Shown: positions 17,558 to 26,127 of the stretch, piece by piece
Layout of the letters: each line of letters begins with the position of its first letter
Position numbering within the stretch: position 1 is the first letter of the stretch
Source: Halobacteriales archaeon SW_7_65_23
GTDB lineage: Archaea > Halobacteriota > Halobacteria > Halobacteriales > Haloarculaceae
Length of the DNA stretch: 58,051 nucleotides
Direction of reading: 5' to 3'
NCBI GenBank assembly: GCA_003022725.1
Contig: PXSQ01000055.1
Coordinates: forward strand, 1 to 58,051
The notes under the pieces: generated by a model
Database searches by the model: none
Told to the model about the DNA's origin: nothing
What the model saw: only the letters and a program-made list of their open reading frames with translations
Translations under genes and position numbers: made by a program

Positions 17558-18706
17558 ATGAGCGAGTTCGACATCGTGCCGTCGGCGGCCATCGCGTCCG
17601 GTGACGCCACGGACGCCTACTTCGACCGGACGGTAGAGGCGCTGGAACACGCCGGCAAGAATCCGACGGTGGTCGCCGAGGTGACGGCCTCGCAGTTCCC
17701 GACGGGGGAGTGGCACACCCTAGCCGGGCTGAAGGACGCTGCCCACCTGCTCACCGGCCGGGACCTCGACGCCGACGCGCTCCCCGAGGGGCAGCTGTTC
17801 GACGGCGGGCCGGTGTTCCGCGTCGAGGGGCCGTACCTGGAGTTCTGCCGGCTCGAAACCGCGCTGCTGGGCTTTCTCTCGCACGCCACTGGCGTCGCAA
17901 CGGCGGCCCTGGAGACCCGCCGGGCCGCCCCAGAGTCGCTCGTGCTCTCCTTTGGCACTCGGCACGTCCACCCCTCGATCGCCGCGATGATCGAGCGCAG
18001 CGCCCTGCTCGGCGGCCTCGACGGCATCTCCAACGTCGCCGCGGGCGAGGTGATCGGCCACAAGGCCGGCGGGACGATGCCCCACGCGCTGGTCATCTGT
18101 TTCGGCAAGGGCAACCAGGAGGCAGCCTGGCAGGCGTTCGACGAGGCTGTCGGCCCGGACGTGCCGCGGGTAGCGCTGTGTGACACCTACAGCGACGAGG
18201 TCGACGAGACGCTCAGGGCCGCCGAAGCCATCGATGACCTCGACAGCGTCCGGATCGACACGACCTCCTCGCGTCGCGGGAACTTCCGGCACATCCTGCG
18301 GGAAGTCCGGTGGGAACTCGACGCCCGGGGCCACGAGGACGTCGGCATCTTCGCCAGCGGCGGGATCGGCCCGACGGCGATCCGCGACCTCCGCGACATC
18401 GCAGACGGGTTCGGCGTCGGCTCCTACGTCAGCAACGCCGACCCACTTGACTTCGCGCTCGACATCGTCGAGGTCGAGGGCGAGCCTGCGGCCAAGCGTG
18501 GCAAGCTCAGCGGCGCGAAACAGGTCTACCGGAGCCCCGACGGAAGTCACCACATCGGCCTGGCCGATCGCGAGGGCCCCGCCGATGGCGAGCCGCTGTT
18601 CGAGCCACTGATCCGGGACGGCGAACTCGTCCGGGAGTTCGACGTCGACGCGGCGAGCGAGCGGGCGCTCGCGGACGCAGAGCGGGTCGGGTTCGGCGAG
18701 GAGTGA
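17558..18706 (+). CDS. pncB: Nicotinate phosphoribosyltransferase
   Basis: A 382-aa enzyme of the type II phosphoribosyltransferase (quinolinate/nicotinate PRTase) fold. It joins nicotinate to PRPP giving nicotinate mononucleotide in the Preiss-Handler pathway. Supporting blocks are the early FDRTVEALEHAGKNP, FGTRHVHPSIAAMIERSA, GTMPHALVICFG, and the phosphate-binding IFASGGIGPTAIRDL. The ATG at 17558 (MSEFDIVPS) is chosen over an upstream in-frame ATG/GTG at 17504 because the extra 18 residues are not protein-like and the family begins close to this point. It follows the lipoprotein gene by 70 nt. Confidence 0.9.
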   Translation: MSEFDIVPSAAIASGDATDAYFDRTVEALEHAGKNPTVVAEVTASQFPTGEWHTLAGLKDAAHLLTGRDLDADALPEGQLFDGGPVFRVEGPYLEFCRLETALLGFLSHATGVATAALETRRAAPESLVLSFGTRHVHPSIAAMIERSALLGGLDGISNVAAGEVIGHKAGGTMPHALVICFGKGNQEAAWQAFDEAVGPDVPRVALCDTYSDEVDETLRAAEAIDDLDSVRIDTTSSRRGNFRHILREVRWELDARGHEDVGIFASGGIGPTAIRDLRDIADGFGVGSYVSNADPLDFALDIVEVEGEPAAKRGKLSGAKQVYRSPDGSHHIGLADREGPADGEPLFEPLIRDGELVREFDVDAASERALADAERVGFGEE

Positions 18707-18801
18707 CGCACGGAGTAGTTCGAAGCGCGACAGGAGGAGTCAACCGACCATCCCGGCGGAAAGCGCAAGACCCTTGTCGACTGATTATAAATACCAACTG
18801 A

Positions 18802-19725
18802 ATGCTTGGTCGTCTCCGCAGCCGTGCCGAGGACCTCTACGAGCAGGTGCTGACTGCGGAACTCGAGGAGACGCCGACCCACGTCGCCGTGATCCAGGAC
18901 GGCAACCGCCGCTACGCGAGTAAGCAGGGGGCCGATCCGTCGGAAGGACACCGCGCCGGTGCGGGGACGACGGAGGCGTTTCTCGACTGGTGTGACGAAC
19001 TCGGAATCCAGGAAGTGACGCTTTACACGTTCTCGACGGAGAACTTCCAGCGTTCACCGGAGGAACGGGAGGCGCTGTTCGACCTGATCGAGGAGAAACT
19101 GCGGGAGTTCGCAGACTCCGACCGCATCCACCAGGGTGAGGTCCGGATCAATGCGATCGGTCAGCTCGACCGTCTCCCCGAGCGCCTTCGGGACACGATC
19201 GCCTACGCCCACGACCGGACTGCGGAATACGACGAGATGCAGGTCAACATCGCCCTGGCGTACGGTGGCCGGGCGGAGTTGCTGGAGGCTGCACGCAAGA
19301 TCGCACGGGACGTGGACGCCGGCGAGCGTGAGCCGGCGGCCGTCGACGTCGAGGTCGTCGAGGAGGCGCTGTACGAGGGGCCGAAACACGACGTCGACCT
19401 GATCCTGCGCAGCGGCGGCGACGAGCGCACGTCGAACTTCCTGCCCTGGCGGGCCAACGGCAACGAGGCGGCGGTCTGTTTCTCGGCCCCCTACTGGCCG
19501 GAGTTCCGGAAGATCGACTTCCTGCGGGCCATCCGTACCTACGAACACCGCGAGGAGTCGCGGCGCCAGACCCGGGCGCGCCGCGCGAAGGCGCTCGTCC
19601 AGGCGCTGGGCGACACCGCCCGGTCGGCTGGCGAGGAGCACCTCGATCGCGGGGCGACCGCGGCCAACGCGGACGGCGACGACGACCGACCCGCCGACCG
19701 CACAGACGTCGATCCTGCGGACTGA
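18802..19725 (+). CDS. uppS: Polyprenyl (undecaprenyl-type) diphosphate synthase
   Basis: A 307-aa cis-prenyltransferase that builds the long-chain polyprenyl phosphate carrier for protein glycosylation. Conserved blocks are IQDGNRRYA (pyrophosphate-binding DGN-R), a GH-R region (EGHRAGAGTTEAF), TLYTFSTENFQR and the C-terminal LILRSGGDERTSNFLPWR. The C-terminal 50 residues form an acidic, low-complexity tail typical of halophiles. ATTATAAAT at about 18783-18791 is TATA-like, but only 15 nt before the ATG. Confidence 0.92.
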   Translation: MLGRLRSRAEDLYEQVLTAELEETPTHVAVIQDGNRRYASKQGADPSEGHRAGAGTTEAFLDWCDELGIQEVTLYTFSTENFQRSPEEREALFDLIEEKLREFADSDRIHQGEVRINAIGQLDRLPERLRDTIAYAHDRTAEYDEMQVNIALAYGGRAELLEAARKIARDVDAGEREPAAVDVEVVEEALYEGPKHDVDLILRSGGDERTSNFLPWRANGNEAAVCFSAPYWPEFRKIDFLRAIRTYEHREESRRQTRARRAKALVQALGDTARSAGEEHLDRGATAANADGDDDRPADRTDVDPAD

Positions 19726-19857
19726 TCCGCAGGTCACCCAGCCCCGTCGCCGTACCGCGCATCCGGTCGGGCTGGATCGTTGCCGTCACGGTACCGGTAC
19801 CAGAGCGCGACTGCCCAGAGGCGCCCGTCGGTCCGGTGACCACTCCCGGCGTTCTCG

Positions 19858-20061
19858 CTACCTCGGGTCCGTCTCCTGGCGAGTGGCAAGCCAGACCATG
19901 GCTGGGGCCACGAGCAGCCAGAAGGCGCCGACGGCCAGGAACGCAGGGTTGCTCGTCCCGACGCCGGTCCCGACTGCCGCGAGGCCGACGAACAGCGCCA
20001 GCGCCACCAGGATCTGGTAGAACCGACCGAGTTTCGCAAACCAGAGGACGTACTTCTCCAT
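19858..20061 (-). CDS. Small two-helix membrane protein
   Basis: A 67-aa protein, MEKYVLWFAKLGRF at its start, with two hydrophobic helices (about residues 14-32 and 39-58) and a short charged tail RQETDPR. It lies downstream of the RCK-type gene on the same strand, with its ATG 110 bp after that stop. It is nested in a longer overlapping open frame. The stretch after its stop, in another frame, encodes an acidic peptide rich in Arg/Asp that may be a frameshifted continuation. Function unknown. Confidence 0.6.
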   Translation of the reverse strand: MEKYVLWFAKLGRFYQILVALALFVGLAAVGTGVGTSNPAFLAVGAFWLLVAPAMVWLATRQETDPR

Positions 20062-20171
20062 GGCTGGTCGTTGGCACGCGCCGGGGTAGGTGTTTCGACG
20101 GCCGGTGCGCTCGGGCTGGCGGAGCAGCGGGTCGCTGTCGCTGGCTCGACCTGGCATCGCGACAACGGCGC

Positions 20172-20930
20172 TCACTCCGCCGAGACGAGGTGGTCGGCGA
20201 CGTCGTCGCCGCTCATGATCTCGGGGATCACGACGACGTCGGCGCCGGCGCGGCGAGCCGTCGACTCGTACATCCGGTCGCCGATCCGGACGATCAGCTC
20301 CGCTCCGGGCGCGAGCTGGTTGGCCACGATCGCGATCTGGAGGTTGACGTTCGAGTTGTCGACGGCGGCCACGACGGTTGCGGCCGACTCCACGTTCGCC
20401 CGTTCGAGCGTCGCTTCCTGCCTGGCGTCGCCGTCGACGACGAGGTGCCCCTCGCGCTCGGCAACGACGACGTTGTCCTCGTCGTGCTCGACGACGACAA
20501 TCTGCCGATCGCCCTCGAGCCGTTCTGCGATCGTCTGGCCGAACATGCCGTAGCCACAGACCACGACGTGCTCCGAGAGCGTCCCGATCGTTCGTTCCTG
20601 TTGCACGCGTTTGAGTTCCTCCGTGATCTGTCCCCCGAACAGGGCCGAGACGACCGTCTGCCCGAGCCAGAGTCCGACAACGACCAACCCTGCCCGGCTC
20701 AGCACGGCGAACGCTTTCGTCGCGGTTTCCGGGCCGGTGTTCTCCCGGAAGTGCAACCCGACGCTGGCCGGGCTGATGATCCAGTACGCCGCCTCGACGA
20801 CCCCCACTCCTGTCAGAAGCACGAAGCCGGCGACGGTCGTGAGGACGACGCCGCCGAGCGCAGCCACTGGCAGCAACGCCTGCCGCAACAGCGGGCGCCC
20901 GGCGGGCAGCGCTCGACCCGCGGCGGACAT
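20172..20930 (-). CDS. RCK/TrkA-N domain protein with a channel-like but altered pore
   Basis: A 252-aa protein. Residues 1-100 hold two membrane helices flanking a pore-like loop. Where K+ channels have TVGYG, this protein has PASVGLHF. Residues 115-250 are a TrkA-N/RCK Rossmann domain with VVCGYGMFGQTIAERL, followed by IVVVEHDEDNV and GDARQEATLERANV. The order resembles a 2-TM K+ channel with a cytoplasmic gating domain. The start at 20930 avoids overlap with the divergent DUF420 gene. Selective K+ conduction is doubtful given the filter. Confidence 0.78.
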   Translation of the reverse strand: MSAAGRALPAGRPLLRQALLPVAALGGVVLTTVAGFVLLTGVGVVEAAYWIISPASVGLHFRENTGPETATKAFAVLSRAGLVVVGLWLGQTVVSALFGGQITEELKRVQQERTIGTLSEHVVVCGYGMFGQTIAERLEGDRQIVVVEHDEDNVVVAEREGHLVVDGDARQEATLERANVESAATVVAAVDNSNVNLQIAIVANQLAPGAELIVRIGDRMYESTARRAGADVVVIPEIMSGDDVADHLVSAE

Positions 20931-21033
20931 GTGCACTGCGAGGCGTTCGACCCGGAAAAAAGCACACGCAGACAGGTCACGGGGTGCGCTCGAAAAACGT
21001 AACTGATAGGCGCGTTCGCCCCAACCCCCGCGC

Positions 21034-21588
21034 ATGGAACTGGCTCGAGAGCGCGTCCCGGAACTGACGGGGCTGTTGACTGCCGTGTCGCTGGCGCTGG
21101 TGTTTGGTGCGGTGGGTGGGTTCCTCCCGTCGTCGGCGCTCCCGCGACTCGAGCCACTCGTTGCGGCGGTGCCACACCTGAACGCACTGCTCAGCGCAGG
21201 TGCGATCGTCGCCATCCTCGTCGGCGTGCAGGCGATCCGGCGGGGGAACGTCCCGCGCCACCGGGCGGCGATGCTCACCGCGACAGCCTTGTTCGCGCTG
21301 TTTCTGCTGCTGTACCTCTACCGCGTCTCGCTCGAGGGGCCGACGGAGTTCGCCGGGCCCGCCTGGCTCAGACAGTTCGTTTACCTGCCGGTGCTGGCGG
21401 TCCACATCCTGCTGGCCATCGCCTGTATCCCGCTGGTGTACTACGCGCTGTTGCTCGCCGCGACCCACAGCGTCGCGGAACTCCCGGCGACGAACCACCC
21501 GCGGGTTGGGCGGCTCGCCGCCGTGTTCTGGCTCGTGTCGTTCTCCCTGGGCATCACTGTCTACCTCCTGTTGCACGTGCTGTTCTGA
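21034..21588 (+). CDS. DUF420-family membrane protein
   Basis: A 184-aa protein with about five hydrophobic helices (roughly residues 12-30, 45-65, 78-98, 115-140, 155-183). The block HLNALLSAGAIVAILVGVQ plus RRGNVPRHRAAMLTA matches the DUF420 (YozB-like) family, which is often linked to heme-copper oxidase genes. His residues in helices (HLNA, PRHR, VHILL, LLHVLF) might bind heme or metal. There is no oxidase gene nearby, so the job is unknown. It diverges from the RCK gene. Confidence 0.85.
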   Translation: MELARERVPELTGLLTAVSLALVFGAVGGFLPSSALPRLEPLVAAVPHLNALLSAGAIVAILVGVQAIRRGNVPRHRAAMLTATALFALFLLLYLYRVSLEGPTEFAGPAWLRQFVYLPVLAVHILLAIACIPLVYYALLLAATHSVAELPATNHPRVGRLAAVFWLVSFSLGITVYLLLHVLF

Positions 21589-21636
21589 TCCGCGGGGGCG
21601 TACTCTTATGCCGAGTGGTCTGCTACTAAAGGGGGA

Positions 21637-22098
21637 ATGGCGGAGGGACTCCGGGAGCTCCTCGTCGGCGACTGGTGGCGGTACGCCATCAGCGGCCTGG
21701 GGGCGCTGTTGCTCGCAGTCGGCGTCGGCTCGGTGCTGATCGGCGTCGGCGCCCGGGTCGCGGTCGTCGTCCGGGACAGTACGGAACTGTACGGGATCTT
21801 CGGCTGGACGAGCCTGGGCGTCACAGCCCGCGAGACTCCCGAGAGCGTCGTCATCACAGTGACGGACGAGGGCCCTGGTGTCGACGTCGATCCGGACCGC
21901 CTGTTCGAGCCCAACACCAGAGGCCGTGACAGCGAGGGCGACGGTCTCGGGCTCTTCATCGCGAAACTCCTCGTAGAACGATACGACGGGACGATCAGTT
22001 ACGTGGACAACAACGACGAGGGAGCCACCTTCGAGATCGAGATTCCAACGCAGTCCCGCCGGGAGTACGACTTTCCCCCGGGGGGAGCGCTCCAGTAA
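21637..22098 (+). pseudogene. Truncated histidine-kinase ATPase domain behind a membrane segment
   Basis: A 153-aa frame. Residues 15-45 are a membrane helix (GLGALLLAVGVGSVLIGVGA). Residues 72-140 are only the second half of a HATPase_c domain, with G1 box VTDEGPGVD and G2 box GDGLGLFIAKLL. The dimerisation/His-phospho-acceptor region and the N box (NAxxH) are absent. It reads like an internal deletion that joined an N-terminal membrane segment to the G boxes of a kinase. It could still bind nucleotide poorly, but a complete kinase it is not. Confidence 0.6.
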
Positions 22099-22220
22099 CT
22101 TCCCGTTCGGACCGATCGCTTCCGCCACCCACACTTACCAGTCAGGTATAAATGTGTCCCAGCTACAGGTCCACAGAATCACTCACAACGCGGGAGCGTG
22201 AGCAACGCATCCCGGGACGA

Positions 22221-23660
22221 TCAGTCGCCGTGACTCGTTTCGCGGCCGACACTCGGGCGCGTGACGTCCCGATCCGTCGCCTCTCCTTCGACGTCGTAGG
22301 GGTACTCGCCAGTGACACAGCCCAGACAGAGGTCGGCCCGCGTCCGGTTGAGCGCCTCGGTGATAGCGTCGATCGAGAGGTAGCTCAGGCTCTCGGCCTC
22401 GATTTCGGCCTCGATCCCGTCGATCGTCCTGTCGGCCGCGATCAGTTCCTCCCGGGAGGCCATGTCGATCCCCAGGTAGCACGGGGCGACGATCGGGGGC
22501 GAGCCCACGCGCATGTGGATCTCCTCGGCGCCGGCGTCCCGCAGCAGGCTGACCAGCTGCGTGGAGGTCGTTCCCCGGACGATGGAGTCGTCGACGATCG
22601 TCACCGACCTGCCCTCGATGGTGGATTTGATCGGGTTGAGCTTCAGCCGGACCGCCCGCTCGCGCTCGTCCTGGGTGGGCATGATAAACGTCCGCCCAAC
22701 GTAGCGGTTTTTCATCAGCCCCTCGGCGAACTCCGTCTCGGCGCCCGCCTCGTTTGCAGCCTCTGCGTATCCCGAGGCGAACGCCCGCCCGGAGTCGGGC
22801 ACCGGCATCACTACATCGGTTTCGATGCCCGACTCCTCCCAGAGCTGGCGCCCGAGTTCCCGCCGGGCGTCGTAGACGAGCTCGCCGTCGATGATTGAGT
22901 CCGGACGCGCGAAGTAGACGTGCTCGAAAAAGCAGTGTGCGGTCTGGGGCGCATCGATCAGCTGGTAGCTGTCGTAGCCGGCGCCGTCGGGGGCCAGTAC
23001 GATCAGTTCGCCCGGTTTCACCTCACGGATCAGCTCCCCGTCGAGCGTGTCGACGGCCGCCGACTCCGAGGCGAGCACGTAGCCGTCGTCGAGTTCGCCG
23101 AGGCAGAGCGGCCGGTTGCCCTGCGGGTCCCGCACACCCAGTACCGTTTCGTCGTGCATGATCGTCAGCGAGTACGAGCCGTGGATCCGGTCCATCGTGG
23201 ACTTGACCGCCCGCACAAGGTCCGCCTCCAGCAGGTTGCGCGCCAGGTCGTGGGCGATCACCTCAGTATCTCCAGCGGAAGTGAAGGCGTGTCCCAGCGC
23301 GGCGAGATCCTCGCGCACTTCGTCGGCGTTGACGAGGTTGCCGTTGTGCGCCAGGCCCAGCGACCCGCTCTTGAACGAGACCGAAAACGGCTGTGCGCAG
23401 CACTCGTTGACGCCACCTTCAGTGGGGTAGCGGACGTGGCCGATGCCCTGTGGCCCGTTCAGCGCTGCCAGGTTGTCGCTATCGAACGCGTCCCCGACGA
23501 GCCCCATCTCGACGTGTTCGTGTTGCTGGAAGCCGTCGTGGGTAACAATGCCCGCGGACTCCTGGCCACGGTGTTGCAGCGCGTACAATGAGTAGTAGAG
23601 CGGCCGTGCGGCCTCCCTGCCGTCCAGGGAGATGCCCACGACGCCGCACTTCTCGTGCAT
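22221..23660 (-). CDS. purF: Amidophosphoribosyltransferase
   Basis: A 479-aa enzyme of the first step of purine synthesis (PRPP + glutamine to phosphoribosylamine). The N-terminal nucleophile is the Cys in MHEKCGVVG (residue 5), so a short propeptide must be removed. The glutaminase block LQHRGQESAGI follows. The PRPP loop VTIVDDSIVRGTT is near residue 350. The CLG motif (DLCLGCVTGEYP) at the end may help bind an Fe-S cluster as in Bacillus. The ATG at 23660 is 1 nt after the rpl37e stop, and longer forms would overlap that gene. Confidence 0.95.
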   Translation of the reverse strand: MHEKCGVVGISLDGREAARPLYYSLYALQHRGQESAGIVTHDGFQQHEHVEMGLVGDAFDSDNLAALNGPQGIGHVRYPTEGGVNECCAQPFSVSFKSGSLGLAHNGNLVNADEVREDLAALGHAFTSAGDTEVIAHDLARNLLEADLVRAVKSTMDRIHGSYSLTIMHDETVLGVRDPQGNRPLCLGELDDGYVLASESAAVDTLDGELIREVKPGELIVLAPDGAGYDSYQLIDAPQTAHCFFEHVYFARPDSIIDGELVYDARRELGRQLWEESGIETDVVMPVPDSGRAFASGYAEAANEAGAETEFAEGLMKNRYVGRTFIMPTQDERERAVRLKLNPIKSTIEGRSVTIVDDSIVRGTTSTQLVSLLRDAGAEEIHMRVGSPPIVAPCYLGIDMASREELIAADRTIDGIEAEIEAESLSYLSIDAITEALNRTRADLCLGCVTGEYPYDVEGEATDRDVTRPSVGRETSHGD

Positions 23661-23661
23661 C

Positions 23662-23832
23662 TTATTCGCCAGCTTTGCTTTCCCAGGCGTAGTCACGGCG
23701 CTTTGCCGATTTGCCGAACCCACACGACGCACACTCCTTTTTTTTCACGTGATAAGACTTCTCGCCACAGCGTCGACACTTCACGTGCGTCGTGATGTTT
23801 TTCTTTCCTTGACTCGATGTTCCCGAGGTCAT
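23662..23832 (-). CDS. rpl37e: 50S ribosomal protein L37e
   Basis: A 56-aa zinc-ribbon ribosomal protein. The sequence shows C-x2-C pairs in [10 protein letters not shown] and [11 protein letters not shown], and the basic stretch [10 protein letters not shown] typical of L37e. Its ATG overlaps the lsm stop codon (ATGA), and purF starts 1 nt after its stop. The lsm-rpl37e overlap is conserved in Haloferax volcanii. In a halophile its basic charge stands out as expected of a ribosomal protein. Confidence 0.95.
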   Translation of the reverse strand: MTSGTSSQGKKNITTHVKCRRCGEKSYHVKKKECASCGFGKSAKRRDYAWESKAGE

Positions 23833-24023
23833 GGACGTATCGACACGACGTTGTCGCCGCGTATAATCGTTGTGTCTTCGCCTGACTCGACGACCAGATT
23901 CATGTGCTGATCGTACCCCGCCAGGACCCCCTCGTACACCTCGCCGTCCTTGAGTTGGACGGTGACTGTTGATCCGACGGACGCTTCCAGTACGTCGAGT
24001 GGACGATTCCCTGTATCGCTCAT
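23829..24023 (-). CDS. lsm: Sm-like RNA-binding protein (Lsm)
   Basis: A 64-aa protein with the Sm1 motif ([21 protein letters not shown], about residues 21-41) and Sm2 motif ([10 protein letters not shown], 53-62). Archaeal Lsm forms rings and binds small RNAs and tRNAs. It overlaps rpl37e by 4 nt and forms the head of an lsm-rpl37e-purF unit. On its strand CGTTTAAG (24048-24055) lies about 28 nt before the ATG, a likely leaderless promoter. Confidence 0.96.
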   Translation of the reverse strand: MSDTGNRPLDVLEASVGSTVTVQLKDGEVYEGVLAGYDQHMNLVVESGEDTTIIRGDNVVSIRP

Positions 24024-24047
24024 ACTCTAGCCGGGTAGGGACGGCCG

Positions 24048-24055
24048 CTTAAACG
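24048..24055 (-). promoter_or_regulatory. TATA-like box of lsm-rpl37e-purF
   Basis: CGTTTAAG on the minus strand, centred about 28 nt upstream of the lsm ATG. It is the only AT-rich element in the right place. Confidence 0.45.
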
Positions 24056-24253
24056 TACCGGCTCTCGGACTTCTGACAGTGGTCCCGACTGCAGTTTCAT
24101 TGGATTTCTGCCGATGAATCTTCCAGCAGTGACTACCTCCCGCTCAGCGAGAGCCGCGAGCGCGCCGAGGGCTTTCTGCGATTGCAGCTTAACGATGCCT
24201 CCTGAAACACTCCGAGCAGAAGCCTTAACGTGAATCCGGGAGGAGAGCGATCC

Positions 24254-24931
24254 ATGGGCGAGGAGATCACGGTCGCGAAACGGCGCGCGGGCAGGAGCGC
24301 CGCCGAAGCTGTCGAGGACGGCATGGTCGTCGGGCTCGGGACGGGTAGCACGGCGGCCCACGCTATCTGTCGCCTGGGCGAGCGCGTGAACGCCGGGCTC
24401 GACATCGAGGGCATTCCGACCTCCTTCCAGTCGCGCGAACTCGCACGTGAGGCGGGCATCCCGCTCACGTCTCTCGACGCCGCCAGCCCGGACGTCGCGA
24501 TCGACGGCGCCGACCAGGTCGCGGACGGCCAGCTGATCAAGGGCGGAGGGGCCGCGCACGCACGCGAGAAGGTCCTCGACACCGCTGCTGACCGGTTTCT
24601 GGTCGTCATCGACCCACGCAAGGAGGCCGACGCCCTCAACGAGGCGGTTCCGGTCGAGGTGCTGCCTTCGGCGCGCCGGCCCGTAGCCGATGCAATCACT
24701 GATCTCGGCGGCGATCCCGACCTCCGAGCTGCCGAACGCAAGGACGGGCCAGTGGTAACTGACAACGGCAACCTCGTCCTCGACTGTGCGTTCGGGGAGA
24801 TCGATGATCCCGCAGCGTTGGCCGCGTCGCTGGCCGCAGTACCGGGGGCCGTCGCACACGGGCTGTTCGTCGACTCCCCCGACGAGATCCACCTCGGAAC
24901 GGCTGACGGTGTCGAAGTCAGGTCGGTTTGA
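24254..24931 (+). CDS. rpiA: Ribose-5-phosphate isomerase A
   Basis: A 225-aa enzyme interconverting ribose 5-phosphate and ribulose 5-phosphate. Visible motifs are VVGLGTGSTAAHAI (phosphate binding), DVAIDGADQV (acid/base Asp) and LIKGGGAAHAREKVLD (substrate-binding Lys). The ATG at 24254 (MGEEITVAKRRAG) is preferred over an in-frame GTG at 24230; GGGAGGAG lies just before it as a Shine-Dalgarno-like sequence. It diverges from lsm. Ribose 5-phosphate feeds PRPP, used by the purF, purL and pncB products in this window. Confidence 0.94.
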   Translation: MGEEITVAKRRAGRSAAEAVEDGMVVGLGTGSTAAHAICRLGERVNAGLDIEGIPTSFQSRELAREAGIPLTSLDAASPDVAIDGADQVADGQLIKGGGAAHAREKVLDTAADRFLVVIDPRKEADALNEAVPVEVLPSARRPVADAITDLGGDPDLRAAERKDGPVVTDNGNLVLDCAFGEIDDPAALAASLAAVPGAVAHGLFVDSPDEIHLGTADGVEVRSV

Positions 24932-25040
24932 TTGAGTTGTATCAACGAAGAACAGCGCTGTCGCTATGGAGCGTTCTGAGGGGAACCAGTGAAGCGGTCG
25001 GAACCCTCGTCATCGACCGCCACTGGAAGAATCGACTCGT

Positions 25041-25208
25041 TTACAGGTCGCGCGGCTGGACTGTTTTGCGGTCGTTTGCCTCGGCACGTCGGGCAGCGTC
25101 TTCCAGCAGCTCTTCGACTCTGTCGTCGAGGGCGTCGTAGAAGTCCGACGCGACGTTCATGTCATCGAGCTCTTCTTTCACAGCGGCTTTGACAATCAGG
25201 TCTGCCAT
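25041..25208 (-). CDS. DUF1931-type histone-fold protein
   Basis: A 55-aa acidic protein beginning MADLIVKAAVKEEL and containing DFYDALDDRVEELLEDAARR, then a C-terminal NDRKTVQPRDL. The helix pattern and the final KTVQPRDL loop are those of a compact histone fold, as in archaeal DUF1931 proteins. DNA binding by this family is not well established. It stands alone with its own promoter and is convergent with rpiA; 109 bp between the two hold nothing recognisable. Confidence 0.82.
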   Translation of the reverse strand: MADLIVKAAVKEELDDMNVASDFYDALDDRVEELLEDAARRAEANDRKTVQPRDL

Positions 25209-25234
25209 AATACAGTCGGGACTTCCAGAGGATT

Positions 25235-25244
25235 GTTTATAAGT
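25235..25244 (-). promoter_or_regulatory. TATA-like box of the histone-fold gene
   Basis: ACTTATAAAC on the minus strand, centred about 31 nt before the ATG at 25208. It is a close match to the archaeal TTTATA-type consensus. Confidence 0.6.
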
Positions 25245-25378
25245 TTTCCCGTTTCACGGCGTGCGTCGCCCGTCTGACGGGGTTTCGCCGGGTGCGACCC
25301 CGCCGCACACGGACCGACTCGTCACGGGAAAGCTATCGGTCCGATACCGACGAGTGACTGGACGGCGACCAGCTAGAT

Positions 25379-25740
25379 ATGCGCGACATCCTGCAAGCGG
25401 TCGCAGCGGGCGAACTAAGCCCGGAGGCGGCCGAGGCGCAGCTCAGCGGGTACGCTACGGTGGACGCCGGCCGTTTCGATGCGGCCCGCCAACAGCGCAG
25501 CGGCGTCCCGGAAGCGATCCTCGCTACTGGCAAGACTCCTGCGGAGATCGTGACCCTCGCGGAAACCAGCCCCACGACCGGGCAGAGACGCTAGTCGCGT
25601 ACCGCCCTTCGTTCGATCACCCGGACCTCGACGCGTCTGTCGCCGTCGTGACTGCCGGCACCTCCGACGCGGGCTTCACTGCCGGCGTGCAGGCCGGACT
25701 GATCGCCAGACGGCTCGACGACGCCCGCGGCGATGAGTGA
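25379..25740 (+). pseudogene. Disrupted larB-like gene (nickel-pincer cofactor biosynthesis)
   Basis: The first frame (25379-25594) encodes MRDILQAVAAGELSPEAAEA and later GKTPAEIVTLAE, the N-terminal pattern of LarB. It ends early at a TAG. A second frame continues with VAVVTAGTSDAGF (about 25645-25683), which is the start of the PurE-like catalytic domain of LarB, and stops at 25738-25740 after a few more residues. The central and C-terminal parts are missing and the frames do not join. LarB carboxylates nicotinate adenine dinucleotide for the lactate racemase cofactor, so this function is lost here unless another copy exists. Confidence 0.65.
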
Positions 25741-25856
25741 CTGCTGTCCCCCCCGTTTTAGACTCCTCGCTGCATACCTTACAAGGTAGGCACTAGACGT
25801 ATTTATACACCCATCAAAAGGTATACTGCCGGCAGAGCGACGCCGGCCAACTTACG

Positions 25857-26006
25857 ATGCCAAGATGCGACCACTGTGGCGCGCACGTCTCCGACCGCTT
25901 CGCCCGAGTCTTCGCTGACAAGCTGGGACGCATCCGAGCGTGTCCGAGCTGTTCGGCGAACGCCGGAATCGCCGAAGTCGCCAAGGAGCGTGCCCGTAAC
26001 GCTTGA
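25857..26006 (+). CDS. Small zinc-finger protein (DUF7563-like)
   Basis: A 49-aa protein with MPRCDHCGAHVSDRF at the start and IRACPSCSANAG in the middle, so two C-x2-C pairs spaced for one zinc ion. Haloarchaea encode many such one-finger proteins, often near mobile DNA. A TATA-like TTTATACAC (about 25802-25810) lies upstream. Function unknown; nucleic acid binding is possible. Confidence 0.75.
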   Translation: MPRCDHCGAHVSDRFARVFADKLGRIRACPSCSANAGIAEVAKERARNA

Positions 26007-26127
26007 CTGGAACGCATCGATTCCGCGGACCCCACCCTGGCTACTTCCGCTGGGCGTCGTCCCCGTGACGCCCGCGACCCGACCGCGCGGAGCCCCCTGG
26101 TTCCTACGTGTGGCCGTCCCACCGGTC

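Noticed and set aside
24024-24253. Additional gene between lsm and rpiA on the minus strand
   Set aside because: The frame with KALGALAALAEREVVTAGRF has no good start or known domain and overlaps both promoters; a relic is possible but cannot be supported.
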